Assembly: GCA_021787845.1 (NCBI GenBank)
Contig: JAJYLH010000002.1
Span: 62,001-126,000, forward strand
Reading direction: 5' to 3'
From: Myxococcales bacterium
GTDB taxonomy: Bacteria > Myxococcota > Myxococcia > Myxococcales > JAJYLH01
Length of the DNA: 64,000 nucleotides
Shown here: positions 56,376 to 64,000 of the stretch, one piece after another
Numbering within the stretch: position 1 is the stretch's first letter
How the letters are laid out: each line of letters opens with the position of its first letter
Position numbers and translations under genes: made by a program
The notes under the pieces: model-generated
The model's input: only the letters and a program-made list of their open reading frames with translations
Database searches by the model: none
Told to the model about the DNA's origin: nothing

Positions 56376-56452
56376 TGTGCTCAACCCGGACACTTACGTG
56401 TCCGGCTCCAACTTTCGGCCGGTTCCATGCACAGATTCTGTTGAGGAGCCAT
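56376..56452. repeat. Single arm of the CCGGACAC...GTGTCCGG family
   Basis: CCGGACACTTACGTGTCCGG opens this copy, followed by CTCCAAC and, 20 bp on, CACAGATTCTGTTGAGGAGC. It matches the right arm of the element at 51600-51836. No inverted partner was found next to it. Confidence 0.75.
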
Positions 56453-56543
56453 ATTCTTGGGGCCGTCGGATCACCTCCGGCGAGACCTTGGCGTCTCGCC
56501 GCCGCCGGGCGTTGACCAGGCTCGGAGGCGCCGCGGGTGGCGC

Positions 56544-57000
56544 TCAGTGACCGCCGTCGGGAGGCATGTTGCAGTCGACCGCGAGGAAGCTCCATCCGGG
56601 TTGGACCGCCGACGTATCGCACCACCGGCAATCGCCGCAGGGGGGGCTGTTCGCCGTACGCCGCGGGCGGGCACAGGGGCATCGAGGCGTACTTGCTTAT
56701 CGGGTTGACCCCACCTCCCTCGAATTCCCGGCCGCTCGTCCTGAGCGCAGTCGAAGGACGGGCGGTTTCGGCTTCACCGCGCTCGTCCCTCGACTGCGCT
56801 CGGGATGAGCGACATTGCCCCCGTGGCATGGTGTGGTGAACCCGATAAGCAGTCGAGGCGTATTCTGCTGGCACCGGCCCGCAGGCGTCGGAGAACGAGC
56901 CGTCGGAACCCTGGCCCGGCGCGCAGCCCGCGAGCACGAGCGGCACGGCCATCAGCGCCGCCCGCCGCCACCATCGGCCGTCCTTTCGGGATGTCGCCAT
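56544..57000 (-). pseudogene. Small Cys-rich lipoprotein gene interrupted by a repeat element
   Basis: ATG 57000 starts MATSRKDGRWWRRAALMAVP and continues to the lipobox VLAGC and DACGPVPAEYAS. The frame then enters a 161-bp insertion (56692-56852) flanked by a 10-bp duplication. Beyond it EYAS resumes as YASMPLCPPAAYGEQP, and a run of seven G's (56640-56646) must lose one base to continue as CGDCRWCDTSAVQPGWSFL and AVDCNMPPDGGH, with TGA at 56544-56546. Restored, the protein would be about 95 residues with seven or eight cysteines. As it stands the product is disrupted twice. Confidence 0.7.
56692..56852. mobile_element. 161-bp MITE-like palindromic insertion with 10-bp target duplication
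   Basis: The duplication TCGAGGCGTA is found at 56682-56691 and 56853-56862. The element's ends are inverted: CTTGCTTATCGGGTTGACCC on the left and the inverse of CTGCTTATCGGGTTCACC on the right. Inside is a second palindrome, CGTCCTGAGCGCAGTCGAAG facing CCCTCGACTGCGCTCGGGAT, the same sequence that forms the tandem array at 14119. It has no coding capacity, so movement must rely on an enzyme encoded elsewhere. Confidence 0.8.
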
Positions 57001-57102
57001 GCGCCTCCTCGAACGCACCGGGCGTTCGCAGGCCTCCGCCGGATGCGACTGTCGCGCGGAAAGCCTGCCGGTGCAAGTCGGGGCGCGTCCCGGGCGCCTG
57101 CT

Positions 57103-59130
57103 TCACCAGATGGTGAACGCGCGGGCCTTGGTGGCGGTCATCGGGGCGGTCTCGGCGCAGTGGAATGCCTTGGCGAACTCCGGGAAGTCGGTGACGGGGC
57201 CGTCGACGCGCCACTTGACCGGGCTGTGGACGTCGCTCGTGAGCAGGAGCCGCGTCTCCGCCGGCCGCATGTTGGTCCGCCAGCCCTGCGCGAAGGCGAC
57301 GAAGAACTGCTGCTCCGGCGTCAGGCCGTCGATGGGTTTCTCCGGCTTGCCCTTGCTCGCGAGCTTCCACGCCTCGAAGGAAATCTGGAGCCCGCCGATG
57401 TCGGCCAGGTTCTCGCCCAGCGTCTGGTGCCCCTGGATGCGCATGCCCGGCAGCGGCTCGTAGGCGTCGTACTGGGTCACGACCTTCGCCGTCGCGGCGT
57501 CATAGCGCTTCTTGTCCTCTTTCGTCCACCAGTTCTTCAGGTTCCCGTTCGCGTCGTACTGCGCGCCCTGATCGTCGAACCCGTGCAGGAGCTCGTGGCC
57601 GATGGTCGAGGCGAGCGCGCCGTAGTTCGAAGCGTCGGACGCCTTCTCGTCGAAGAACGGCGGTTGCAGGATGCCGGCGGGCAGCACGATTTCGTTGAGC
57701 GTCGGGTCGTAGTAGGCGTTGTTCGTCTGCGGGGTCATCTCCCAGTCGGTCCGATCGACCGGATGCCCGAGCTTGTGCAGCTCGCGCTGGAATTCGAACC
57801 GGTTCGCCGCGAGCACGTTCCCGACGTACGACCGCCGCGAAATCTCGAGCGCGGAGTAGTCGCGCCACTTGTCCGGGTATCCGACGAGCGCCTGCAGCTT
57901 CGTGATCTTCGCGAGCGCCGATTGCTTGGTCTTCGGACCCATCCAGGTCGCGTCCTCGATGCCCTGCGTCAGCGCCTCGAGGTGGAACTTGACCATCGCG
58001 AGCACCCGCTTCTTCGCCTCGGGCGAGAACGCCTGCTTGACGTAGAGCCGGCCGAGGTCGAAACCGATCGCGTCGTCGGTCGCGAGCATCACCCGCTTCC
58101 AGCGCGGCAGCATCTTCTTCTTGCCGCGCAGCAGCTTGCCATAGAAATCGAACGACTCCCGCTCGAACGGACGGCTCAGGCTCGACGCGGTCGCGGCCAG
58201 GAGCTGCCAGCGCAAGTACGCCTTCCACGTCTCGAGCGGCGCGGTCATCGCGAGATGCGCGAACGCCTTCAGGAACTCCGGCTGACCGACGACGACGTCC
58301 TTCTCCGATGCCGGAAAATCGATCGCCGCGAGGTAGGCATTCCAGTCGAAGCCCGGCGCGGTCTTCGGCAGGTCCGCGACCGTCGTCCGGTTGTAGTTCT
58401 TGTACGGATCGCGCAGCGCATCGAGCGTCCGCGAGCTCTTCGCGAGCAAGGTCTCCAGTGCCATCACGCGTTTCGCGTCCACCCGCGCGCGCTCTGGCGG
58501 CTCGCCCGAGAGCGCCAGCATCTTCGCGACATGCTGGACGTAGGCGCGGCGAATCTTCTTCGAGGTCGCATCGGTGCGGAAGTAGTAGTCGCGCTCCGGC
58601 AGCCCGAGCCCGCCTTGCCAGAGCTTCGTGACCATCGCCTGGCTATTCTTGTCGTCGATGGCGATCTGGAACGAGAAACCGACGTCGACGCCGTCCTCGT
58701 GCAGGGTCGCGAGAACGTTCGCGAACGACGGCCCGGGCTGCACCCGGTCGATGCGCGCGAAGAGCTTGGCCAAAGGCTTGATGCCCGCGCGGGCGATGGC
58801 CTTCTGGTTCATGCCGCTCGCGAAGAAGTCGCCGAGGCGCTGCTCGGGCGTGCCGGGCTGGGCGCGCTTGTCGGATGCCGCGCGCACGAGGATGCGCTTC
58901 AGGATGGCCCAGTTGCGGTTGTCGATTTCCTGGTTGACGCCGAAGGAGGCGTAGGCGGGCGGAATCGGGGTCTTGTCGTAGCTGCCGTTCGCGTACTCGT
59001 AGAAGTCCTGGCAGGCGCCGGCCTGGCGGTCGATGTACGCCGGGTCGACGCCGAGGACCGGCTGCGCCTGAGCGACCGGATGCGCCGCGGGAGCGACGGT
59101 GGCGAGCAGCACGAGAGCGGAGACGAGCAT
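57103..59130 (-). CDS. M13 family zinc metallopeptidase (neprilysin/PepO-like)
   Basis: 675 residues. A signal peptide (VSALVLLATVAPAAHPVAQA) shows export. The N-terminal M13 domain (DFYEYANGSYDKTPIPPAYASFG in part) is followed by the catalytic domain: NAYYDPTLNEIVLPAGILQPPFF (in part), the zinc site HELLH with His512, Glu513 and His516, and GENLADIGG with the third ligand Glu. The protein ends ARAFTIW where the family has a C-terminal xxW. It should cleave peptides in the periplasm. ATG 59130 has AGGAAAGG upstream. Confidence 0.95.
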   Translation of the reverse strand: MLVSALVLLATVAPAAHPVAQAQPVLGVDPAYIDRQAGACQDFYEYANGSYDKTPIPPAYASFGVNQEIDNRNWAILKRILVRAASDKRAQPGTPEQRLGDFFASGMNQKAIARAGIKPLAKLFARIDRVQPGPSFANVLATLHEDGVDVGFSFQIAIDDKNSQAMVTKLWQGGLGLPERDYYFRTDATSKKIRRAYVQHVAKMLALSGEPPERARVDAKRVMALETLLAKSSRTLDALRDPYKNYNRTTVADLPKTAPGFDWNAYLAAIDFPASEKDVVVGQPEFLKAFAHLAMTAPLETWKAYLRWQLLAATASSLSRPFERESFDFYGKLLRGKKKMLPRWKRVMLATDDAIGFDLGRLYVKQAFSPEAKKRVLAMVKFHLEALTQGIEDATWMGPKTKQSALAKITKLQALVGYPDKWRDYSALEISRRSYVGNVLAANRFEFQRELHKLGHPVDRTDWEMTPQTNNAYYDPTLNEIVLPAGILQPPFFDEKASDASNYGALASTIGHELLHGFDDQGAQYDANGNLKNWWTKEDKKRYDAATAKVVTQYDAYEPLPGMRIQGHQTLGENLADIGGLQISFEAWKLASKGKPEKPIDGLTPEQQFFVAFAQGWRTNMRPAETRLLLTSDVHSPVKWRVDGPVTDFPEFAKAFHCAETAPMTATKARAFTIW

Positions 59131-59322
59131 TACGCCGTCCTTTCCTGCGCTCCGGCGGGCGAGGGCCATCCCGCCCGACGCACGGAGCGCGCGCACCATA
59201 ACCGAGCTCGAAGCGCGATGCACGCGAAGGCACGCCCTTTCAGAACGCGCGGGGACTTCCCCGGAGCGGGCGGCAACCGTCGAACGTTGCGCTGGCCTCG
59301 CCCGCCTGGTACGGTGCCGGCC

Positions 59323-60978
59323 GTGAGCGGGAGCTGGCGACGTCTTTGGCGGCCTCAGATCATCGGCTGGATGGCCATCGTCGTGGTCCTCGGCTTCAAC
59401 GAAGCGTGGTTGATTGCTCGTGATCCCATCACGGCGCGCGACGACGAATCGCTCCTCACGCCCTTGAGGCAGGTCCACGGCCTCGGCGGCTATGTCCGAG
59501 CGCTCGTCCACCACCGCGTCATGGACGTGCAACCCGTGCGCGACCTGTCCTTTCTCGCGGACATCGAGCTGGGTCGCCTGTTCCACGTCTCGACCTTCCA
59601 TGCGACCAACGTGCTCCTGCTCATCGCGATTCTCCTCCTCGCCGCCGCCATCCTGCGACGTCTCGGGCGGTCGCAGGCGGCCATCGCCGTCGCGCTTCTC
59701 TGGTATGCCGCCCACCCGGTCATCGCCGACACCGTGAGCTGGATCTCCGCGCGCAAGCATCTGCTCGCGGCCGTCTTCATCCTCGCGGCGACGCTGGTCG
59801 TCTTGCGCACCGAGCTCGCGAGCTGGCGCGCGCGCCTCGGAAGCCTCGGGCTCTACCTGTTGTCGGTCTTCGCGCAACCGATCACGCTCCTTTGGCCCTG
59901 CTGGGCGGCCTTCGAGCTCGTTCTGCGAGGACGCCGCCGCGACGCCGTGAAGACGCTGGCCCTCTTCGCGCCCGTGACCGCCGCCGTCGCTCTCATCAAC
60001 CTCGCCTACTACCGAGGCGCGTACGTGCGCGTCGCGGGTCCGAAGCTGTCCCACCTTTCCTGGACGGGCTTCTCGGTGAGCCTGTTGTCGCTCGGCCGCG
60101 ATGTCTTCAATGCCGTCTGTCCTATCGCGGTCGCCACCGCCTACGACCCGGGGCGCATCTTCAACCTCATCGGGCTCGTCCTGCTTCCGCTGTTCGTCTG
60201 GGCGTCCGTTCGGCTGCTCAATAGACGGCAGGCGCTCTCGGCTTGGGCGATTTTCGCGTTTCCGCTGGTTCCGGTGACCGCCTGGATGACCAACATCTTC
60301 GTCTCCGACACCTACCTCGTCGTGCCCCTGGTCGCATTCTCGTTGCTTCTCGCGATGAGCCTGGACGCACTGACGAGCCGCGCGGTCCGGCGCGTGACCG
60401 CGATGGCCGTCGCGGCTCTCGCGCTGGTGGCGGCGGTCGAGTCGCACGCGGTCGCCGCAAGCTGGGAATCGACCGAGGCCCTCTGGGCTCGCGCGTACCG
60501 CGTCGAGGCGACGCCGCGGGCCGTCGGGATGGAGGCCTACTACGAGCTACGGGCGGGTCACATCGAGGCGGGGGACCGGCTGGTGCGCAGGCTCATCGCT
60601 TGGGACCCCAGGGACCACAACGCGCCGACGGTGTTCGCGATGGCCCTCGCGGCGGACACCCGGCTTTCGGCGCAAGAGAAGATCGACGCGCTGAAGGCCT
60701 ATCCGGTGCAGAACGCGTGGACGCAATACGGAATCGGGGCTCTTCAGGCGCAGGCCGGACTGACCCGGGAGGCATGGCGGCACCTGTCCGAGATCGTCGG
60801 CGACCCGACGCCGCTCGGAAAGTTCGGGTCCGCCGCCGCGGCCGAGGGGCTTGCTCTGTGCCGCGGCACGGGGGCGTCCGGATGCGACCGCTGGCTCGAG
60901 ACGATGAAGCGCAAGCTCGGCGCAGCGTGGGACCCGAAGGCCTTTCGGCAGAAGGAACAGGCGCTGGGAATACGCTGA
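59323..60978 (+). CDS. Multi-pass membrane protein with C-terminal TPR-like region
   Basis: 551 residues from GTG 59323. About ten membrane helices occupy residues 15-395, with HATNVLLLIAILLLAAAILRR and conserved-looking polar loops (AAHPVIADTVSWISARKHLLA in part) similar to O-mannosyltransferase/TMTC-type and other GT-C glycosyltransferases. The C-terminal 150 residues are helical repeats (AYYELRAGHIEAGDRLVRRL). A lipid-linked sugar transfer role is plausible but the acidic catalytic loop is not secure. ATG 59371 is an alternative start. A divergent 192-bp gap separates it from the M13 gene. Confidence 0.7.
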   Translation: MSGSWRRLWRPQIIGWMAIVVVLGFNEAWLIARDPITARDDESLLTPLRQVHGLGGYVRALVHHRVMDVQPVRDLSFLADIELGRLFHVSTFHATNVLLLIAILLLAAAILRRLGRSQAAIAVALLWYAAHPVIADTVSWISARKHLLAAVFILAATLVVLRTELASWRARLGSLGLYLLSVFAQPITLLWPCWAAFELVLRGRRRDAVKTLALFAPVTAAVALINLAYYRGAYVRVAGPKLSHLSWTGFSVSLLSLGRDVFNAVCPIAVATAYDPGRIFNLIGLVLLPLFVWASVRLLNRRQALSAWAIFAFPLVPVTAWMTNIFVSDTYLVVPLVAFSLLLAMSLDALTSRAVRRVTAMAVAALALVAAVESHAVAASWESTEALWARAYRVEATPRAVGMEAYYELRAGHIEAGDRLVRRLIAWDPRDHNAPTVFAMALAADTRLSAQEKIDALKAYPVQNAWTQYGIGALQAQAGLTREAWRHLSEIVGDPTPLGKFGSAAAAEGLALCRGTGASGCDRWLETMKRKLGAAWDPKAFRQKEQALGIR

Positions 60979-60984
60979 TGGGGT

Positions 60985-61415
60985 GTCGCCTTCGTCTGGC
61001 GCGGGCTTTCGCCCGCAACCCAAGCTCGACCCGGGAAACGATCGGGATCGTGGCACGGGAGTCCTTGCCCATGAGCGCTTGGCGACTCGCCATCCCGCCG
61101 GATCCGGCTCACCTTTCACGGGCGAGGACGCCCATGCCACGAAGTCTTGCTGCGTGGCGTCGAGAACCTGCGCGGCGCAAGCCTTTCGCGGCGTAGCCCG
61201 TACGATGGGCTCCGTCTCACTTCACCGATCCTACGACTTGGGTTGCGCGCGAAAGCCTGCCTTCGATGCGACAGGAAACCTGAGCCCGTAGGAATGGGTG
61301 GAGCGCAGCGAAACCCATCATCGCAGTGCCCATCGATGGGTTCCGCTCTGCTCTACCCATCCAACGACTTGGGTTGCGCGCGAAAGCCTGCCTTTAATGC
61401 GACAGGAAACCTGAG
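60985..61415. repeat. Repeat cluster upstream of the AmmeMemoRadiSam locus
   Basis: 61049-61141 is an inverted repeat (GTGGCACGGGAGTCCTTGCC facing GGGCGAGGACGCCCATGCCA) related to 54841-54906. 61233-61284 and 61364-61415 are 52-bp direct repeats (ACGACTTGGGTTGCGCGCG at the start) differing at two bases. Between them is an 80-bp palindrome (61287-61366) of the GGGTGGAGCG family. CGGGCTTTCGCCCGCAACCC near 60998 is an inverse relative of the direct repeat. No gene lies in 60979-61564. Confidence 0.8.
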
Positions 61416-61564
61416 ACTCACCTGTCCTACTCCGCCTCTTCGCCCGCCGGGACGGATTTCGTGGAAGCGCCCTCCCTCCGCCGCGTTCCGGCCCCTTGAC
61501 CGACTCTGCCCGGCGCGCGACAGTTTCGCGGGCGTCCCTCGGTGGCTGTCCGGGAGCTCTGCGG

Positions 61565-62599
61565 TTGTCGGCGCTTTCATCCATCTCGAGCGAGTTGCGC
61601 CTCTTGTCGCCAGGCAGGAGGCGTCCCGTCCTCCGCTGCGACCTGTGCCCGAAGGGGTGCGTGCTCCACGAGGGCCAGCGCGGCGAGTGCCGTATCCGCG
61701 TCTACCTCGACGGCGCCATCCGCGCGGTGACCTACGGCCTGCCGAGCGCCATCCACCTCGACCCGGTCGAGAAGAAGCCGTTCTATCACTTCCATCCCGC
61801 GCGCCAGGCGTTCTCGGTCGCCACCGCCGGCTGCAATCTCCACTGCGCGAACTGCCAGAACTGGACGCTCTCCCAGGCGAATCCGGAATCGCTGGACAAC
61901 ACTCCGCTCTCTCCCGACGAGCTCGTCACCGCCGCCCAGCGCATGGGCGCGCCGATGATCGCCTTCACCTACTCGGAACCGCTGGTGTTCTACGAGTACA
62001 CGCTCGACGGGAGCCGCGCCGCCCGGCAGGCAGGCATCGACCCGCTGCTCGTCTCCGCCGGCTACGCCAATCCGGGCCCGGTGCGCGAGCTGTTCAAGGT
62101 CATCTCCGCCGCGACCATCGACGTGAAGGCGTTCGACGACGGCTTCTATCGCAAGGTCTGCAAGGCCAGCTTGAAGCCGGTGTTGAACACGCTCGTCCTC
62201 GCGAAAGAGGCGGGCATCTGGCTCGAAGTGTCGACCCTGGTGATCCCGACGCTCAACGATTCGCCGGCGATGTTCACGCCGCTCGCCAAGTGGATCGTCT
62301 CGAACCTCGGGAAGGACACGCCGCTACACCTGCTGCGCTACTACCCGCAATACCGGCTGCAGAACCTGCCGCCGACGCCCGCCTCGACCCTCCGGAACCT
62401 CGCCGACGAGGCGCACGCCGCCGGGCTCCACTACGTCTACATCGGCAACGTCGAGGGCGACCCCGCGAGCGACACCCGCTGCCCGCACTGCGGCACCGTT
62501 CTCGTCCGGCGGGTCGGCTACGTCGTCCTCCGCGACCTCCTCGGCCGCGACGGCAAGTGCCCGAACTGCGGCACCGTCATCGCCGGAGTGTGGTCGTGA
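61565..62599 (+). CDS. amrS: AmmeMemoRadiSam system radical SAM enzyme
   Basis: About 344 residues. The radical SAM cluster motif CNLHCANC binds [4Fe-4S]; before it lies CDLCPKGCVLHEGQRGECRIR, typical of this family, and at the C terminus a zinc ribbon (CPHCG and CPNCG). FTYSEPLVFYEYTLDG and IDVKAFDDGFYRKVC are family strings. Together with Memo and AMMECR1 homologues it forms the AmmeMemoRadiSam set, whose reaction was long undefined. TTG 61565 with GGGAG upstream is preferred; the frame stays open back to TTG 61496. No export signal, so cytosolic. Confidence 0.92.
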   Translation: MSALSSISSELRLLSPGRRRPVLRCDLCPKGCVLHEGQRGECRIRVYLDGAIRAVTYGLPSAIHLDPVEKKPFYHFHPARQAFSVATAGCNLHCANCQNWTLSQANPESLDNTPLSPDELVTAAQRMGAPMIAFTYSEPLVFYEYTLDGSRAARQAGIDPLLVSAGYANPGPVRELFKVISAATIDVKAFDDGFYRKVCKASLKPVLNTLVLAKEAGIWLEVSTLVIPTLNDSPAMFTPLAKWIVSNLGKDTPLHLLRYYPQYRLQNLPPTPASTLRNLADEAHAAGLHYVYIGNVEGDPASDTRCPHCGTVLVRRVGYVVLRDLLGRDGKCPNCGTVIAGVWS

Positions 62600-62781
62600 C
62601 CCGCCGCGACTGGCTCGCCGGGGCCGCGGCGCTCGCGCTCTCCGCGGCGCTCACCGGTTGCGAGCCCCGGCGCGGCGACCCGATGCGCGCTGCGCCGCCG
62701 AATCTGATGGCGCTCCTGCGCGCGCGCTCGCGGCCGTTCGACTTGCATCACGTGGCCCCCGGAACCGCTCTCGCTGGATAG
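62596..62781 (+). CDS. Tiny Tat-type lipoprotein between amrS and the Memo fusion
   Basis: 61 residues from a GTG at 62596, which overlaps the amrS stop (GTGA). The N terminus TRRDWLAGAAALALSAALTGC combines twin arginines with a lipobox, suggesting Tat export and lipid attachment. The mature part is about 40 residues, basic (MALLRARSRPFDLHHVAPG), without recognised domains. Its coupling to amrS and position before the amrB-like gene imply co-expression. Tat usage suggests that it leaves the cytosol folded or with a cofactor, which is inference. Confidence 0.65.
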   Translation: MTRRDWLAGAAALALSAALTGCEPRRGDPMRAAPPNLMALLRARSRPFDLHHVAPGTALAG

Positions 62782-62790
62782 GAACGCTTC

Positions 62791-64000
62791 ATGACCCGCC
62801 GCCTCCTCTTGACGCTGCTGCTCATCGGCACCGCCTGCACCCACCACAAGCGCACGAGCCCAGCCATGCCTCAGACCCCGACCGCCGACGCGAAGACCGC
62901 CACCACGCCTCCGCCCGCGAAGCTCCGCCCGGTGCGGTTCGCGGGCACCTGGTACCCGGCGAATCCTACCGACCTCGGCGCCATCCTCGACGCCGACCTC
63001 GCGCGGGCCAAGCCGGACAAGAGCGGTGAGCCTGTCCTCGCGGTCGTCAGCCCCCACCCCGGCATCCAGTACGGCGGCGAGGTGGCCGGCACCGCTATCG
63101 GCACCCTGCGCGGCCACGGCATCGAGCGCGTCTTCCTCATCGGGCCGTCGCACACGATGTACTACCGCGGCATCGCGCTGCCGCCCGACTGGAGCGGGTA
63201 CGCGACGCCCGTCGGCGACCTCCCCATCGATCGCGCGGCAGTCGACGCCCTGCGCGGCGCGCCCGGTTTTACGGGCCCGACGGTCGCGCAGGCGCCGGAG
63301 CACAGCCTGGAGATGGTCGCCATCTTCGTCGCGCGCGCTCTCCCGGGCGTGCGCATCGTGCCGCTCGTCGTCGGCGACCTCGGCTCCGAGGACCAGGTCC
63401 GCGCCGAAGCCGCGCGCATCGCCGCGCTCCTCCAGCCGACCGATGCCGTGGTCGTCAGCAGCGACTTCACCCACTACGGCCCGAGCTACCACTACGTGCC
63501 CTTCACGACCGACGTGCCGAAGCACTTGCAGGAGTACGCCGACGAGGCGACCGCCGCGCTCACCGCGGTCGACCTCGCGAAGTTCGACGAGCACCTCGAG
63601 AAGACGGGCGACGACATCTGTGGGCGGGAGGGCTTGCGCTTACTGATGGCGCTCCTGCCCCCCGGCGCGCACGGCGAGCGCGTCGCCTTCGACACGAGCG
63701 GCCGCGAGACCGGCGACTACACGAACTCCGTCAGCTATGTCGGCCTCGTCTTCCGCGCCAAGAGCCCCTGGACCGCGAAGGGCGCGCCGGAGGGCGGAGC
63801 GAAGATCGACATCATCCGCGGCTCGACCACGACCTCCACCTCCGCGCCGGCCGCCGAGCCGACGTTCGTCGAAGGCCCGGAGGTGCTGAACGCGAGCGAG
63901 CGAAACCTGGCGCTCCTCATCGCGCGGCGCAGCATCGGCCATTACCTCGCGCAAGGAACGCGGCCGGACGACAAGGTGCTCGAGGTGCCCGCGACGGGCG
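62791..64000 (+). CDS. amrB: Lipoprotein Memo (AmrB)-AMMECR1 (AmrA) fusion, cut at window end
   Basis: 403 codons are visible. MTRRLLLTLLLIGTAC is a lipoprotein leader, and a Pro/Thr linker follows. The Memo domain (about 48-330) has the family's metal-ligand positions: His in SPHPGIQYGG, His in GPSHTMYYRG, His in SSDFTHYGPSY, and Cys in DDICGREG. After a linker, LNASERNLALLIARRSIGHYL begins an AMMECR1 domain, which runs off the edge. Ordinary AmrB and AmrA are separate cytosolic proteins. Exported, fused forms beside a cytosolic AmrS are unusual. It starts nine bases after the small lipoprotein gene, in the same operon. Confidence 0.88.
   Translation, partial: MTRRLLLTLLLIGTACTHHKRTSPAMPQTPTADAKTATTPPPAKLRPVRFAGTWYPANPTDLGAILDADLARAKPDKSGEPVLAVVSPHPGIQYGGEVAGTAIGTLRGHGIERVFLIGPSHTMYYRGIALPPDWSGYATPVGDLPIDRAAVDALRGAPGFTGPTVAQAPEHSLEMVAIFVARALPGVRIVPLVVGDLGSEDQVRAEAARIAALLQPTDAVVVSSDFTHYGPSYHYVPFTTDVPKHLQEYADEATAALTAVDLAKFDEHLEKTGDDICGREGLRLLMALLPPGAHGERVAFDTSGRETGDYTNSVSYVGLVFRAKSPWTAKGAPEGGAKIDIIRGSTTTSTSAPAAEPTFVEGPEVLNASERNLALLIARRSIGHYLAQGTRPDDKVLEVPATG

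Noticed and set aside
57103-60447. Continuous minus-strand frame of over 1100 codons through the M13 gene and the neighbouring membrane-protein gene
   Set aside because: Only the part from 59130 downward matches M13 peptidases and has a signal peptide; the rest is antisense to a well-supported plus-strand membrane protein and has Asp/Arg/Glu-rich shadow composition.
56815-60978. Plus-strand frame of 1387 codons
   Set aside because: Its first 830 codons are the antisense of the M13 peptidase; only the last 551 from GTG 59323 form a plausible membrane protein.

Overview
The window is GC-rich DNA from a Gram-negative bacterium. Outer-membrane-type barrels, many lipoproteins, sigma-54 regulators, long multi-PAS and multi-GAF histidine kinases, a complete Bat operon and Cys-rich lipoproteins all fit the former Deltaproteobacteria (Myxococcota or a related uncultured lineage). 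That placement is inferred from gene content only. Coding density is high, overlapping ATGA/GTGA/TTGA junctions mark tight operons, and intergenic space is rich in palindromic repeats.

Layout. 1-7.2 kb: partial exported protein, DUF190 protein, four-PAS hybrid histidine kinase, PadR regulator with tandem operator-like sites, and a copper-type P1B ATPase with two YHS domains. 7.4-16.3 kb: an eight-gene MoxR-DUF58-(hypothetical)-BatA-BatB-BatC-BatD-BatE operon on the minus strand. 16.5-32.1 kb: mainly housekeeping genes (carA, trmFO, Sua5-type threonylcarbamoyl-AMP synthase, ubiE, deoC), plus a degenerate nucleotidase/barrel fusion, an MscS channel, an SDR, a flavin-type oxidase and tRNA-Leu(CAG).

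32.27-41.01 kb: an 8.7-kb integrative element sits in tRNA-Arg(CCG), bounded by identical 48-bp att sites. It carries a tyrosine integrase with an inserted zinc ribbon, a ribbon-helix-helix protein, an excisionase-like HTH protein, an ATPase plus Toprim/zinc-finger primase pair, unknown cargo, a HigBA-type toxin-antitoxin pair and a second HTH protein. This is a satellite-like plan: it can integrate and probably replicate, but no structural or conjugation genes are visible.

41.3-46 kb: a metal/redox regulatory cluster with a NifX-like protein and DUF134 regulator (operon between direct repeats, with a palindromic operator), hemerythrin, a decayed membrane cytochrome b gene and a sigma-54 activator. 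Two -24/-12 promoters precede the hemerythrin and cytochrome genes, tying the cluster to the activator. 46.4-55.7 kb: a 1197-residue GAF histidine kinase, nitronate monooxygenase, and membrane or secreted proteins.

54.8-61.5 kb is full of nested palindromic repeats. One 161-bp copy interrupts a small lipoprotein gene and leaves a 10-bp target duplication. The window ends with an M13 peptidase, a multi-pass membrane protein and an AmmeMemoRadiSam locus, in which a cytosolic radical SAM enzyme is followed by a tiny lipoprotein and a lipoprotein-anchored Memo-AMMECR1 fusion cut by the window end.
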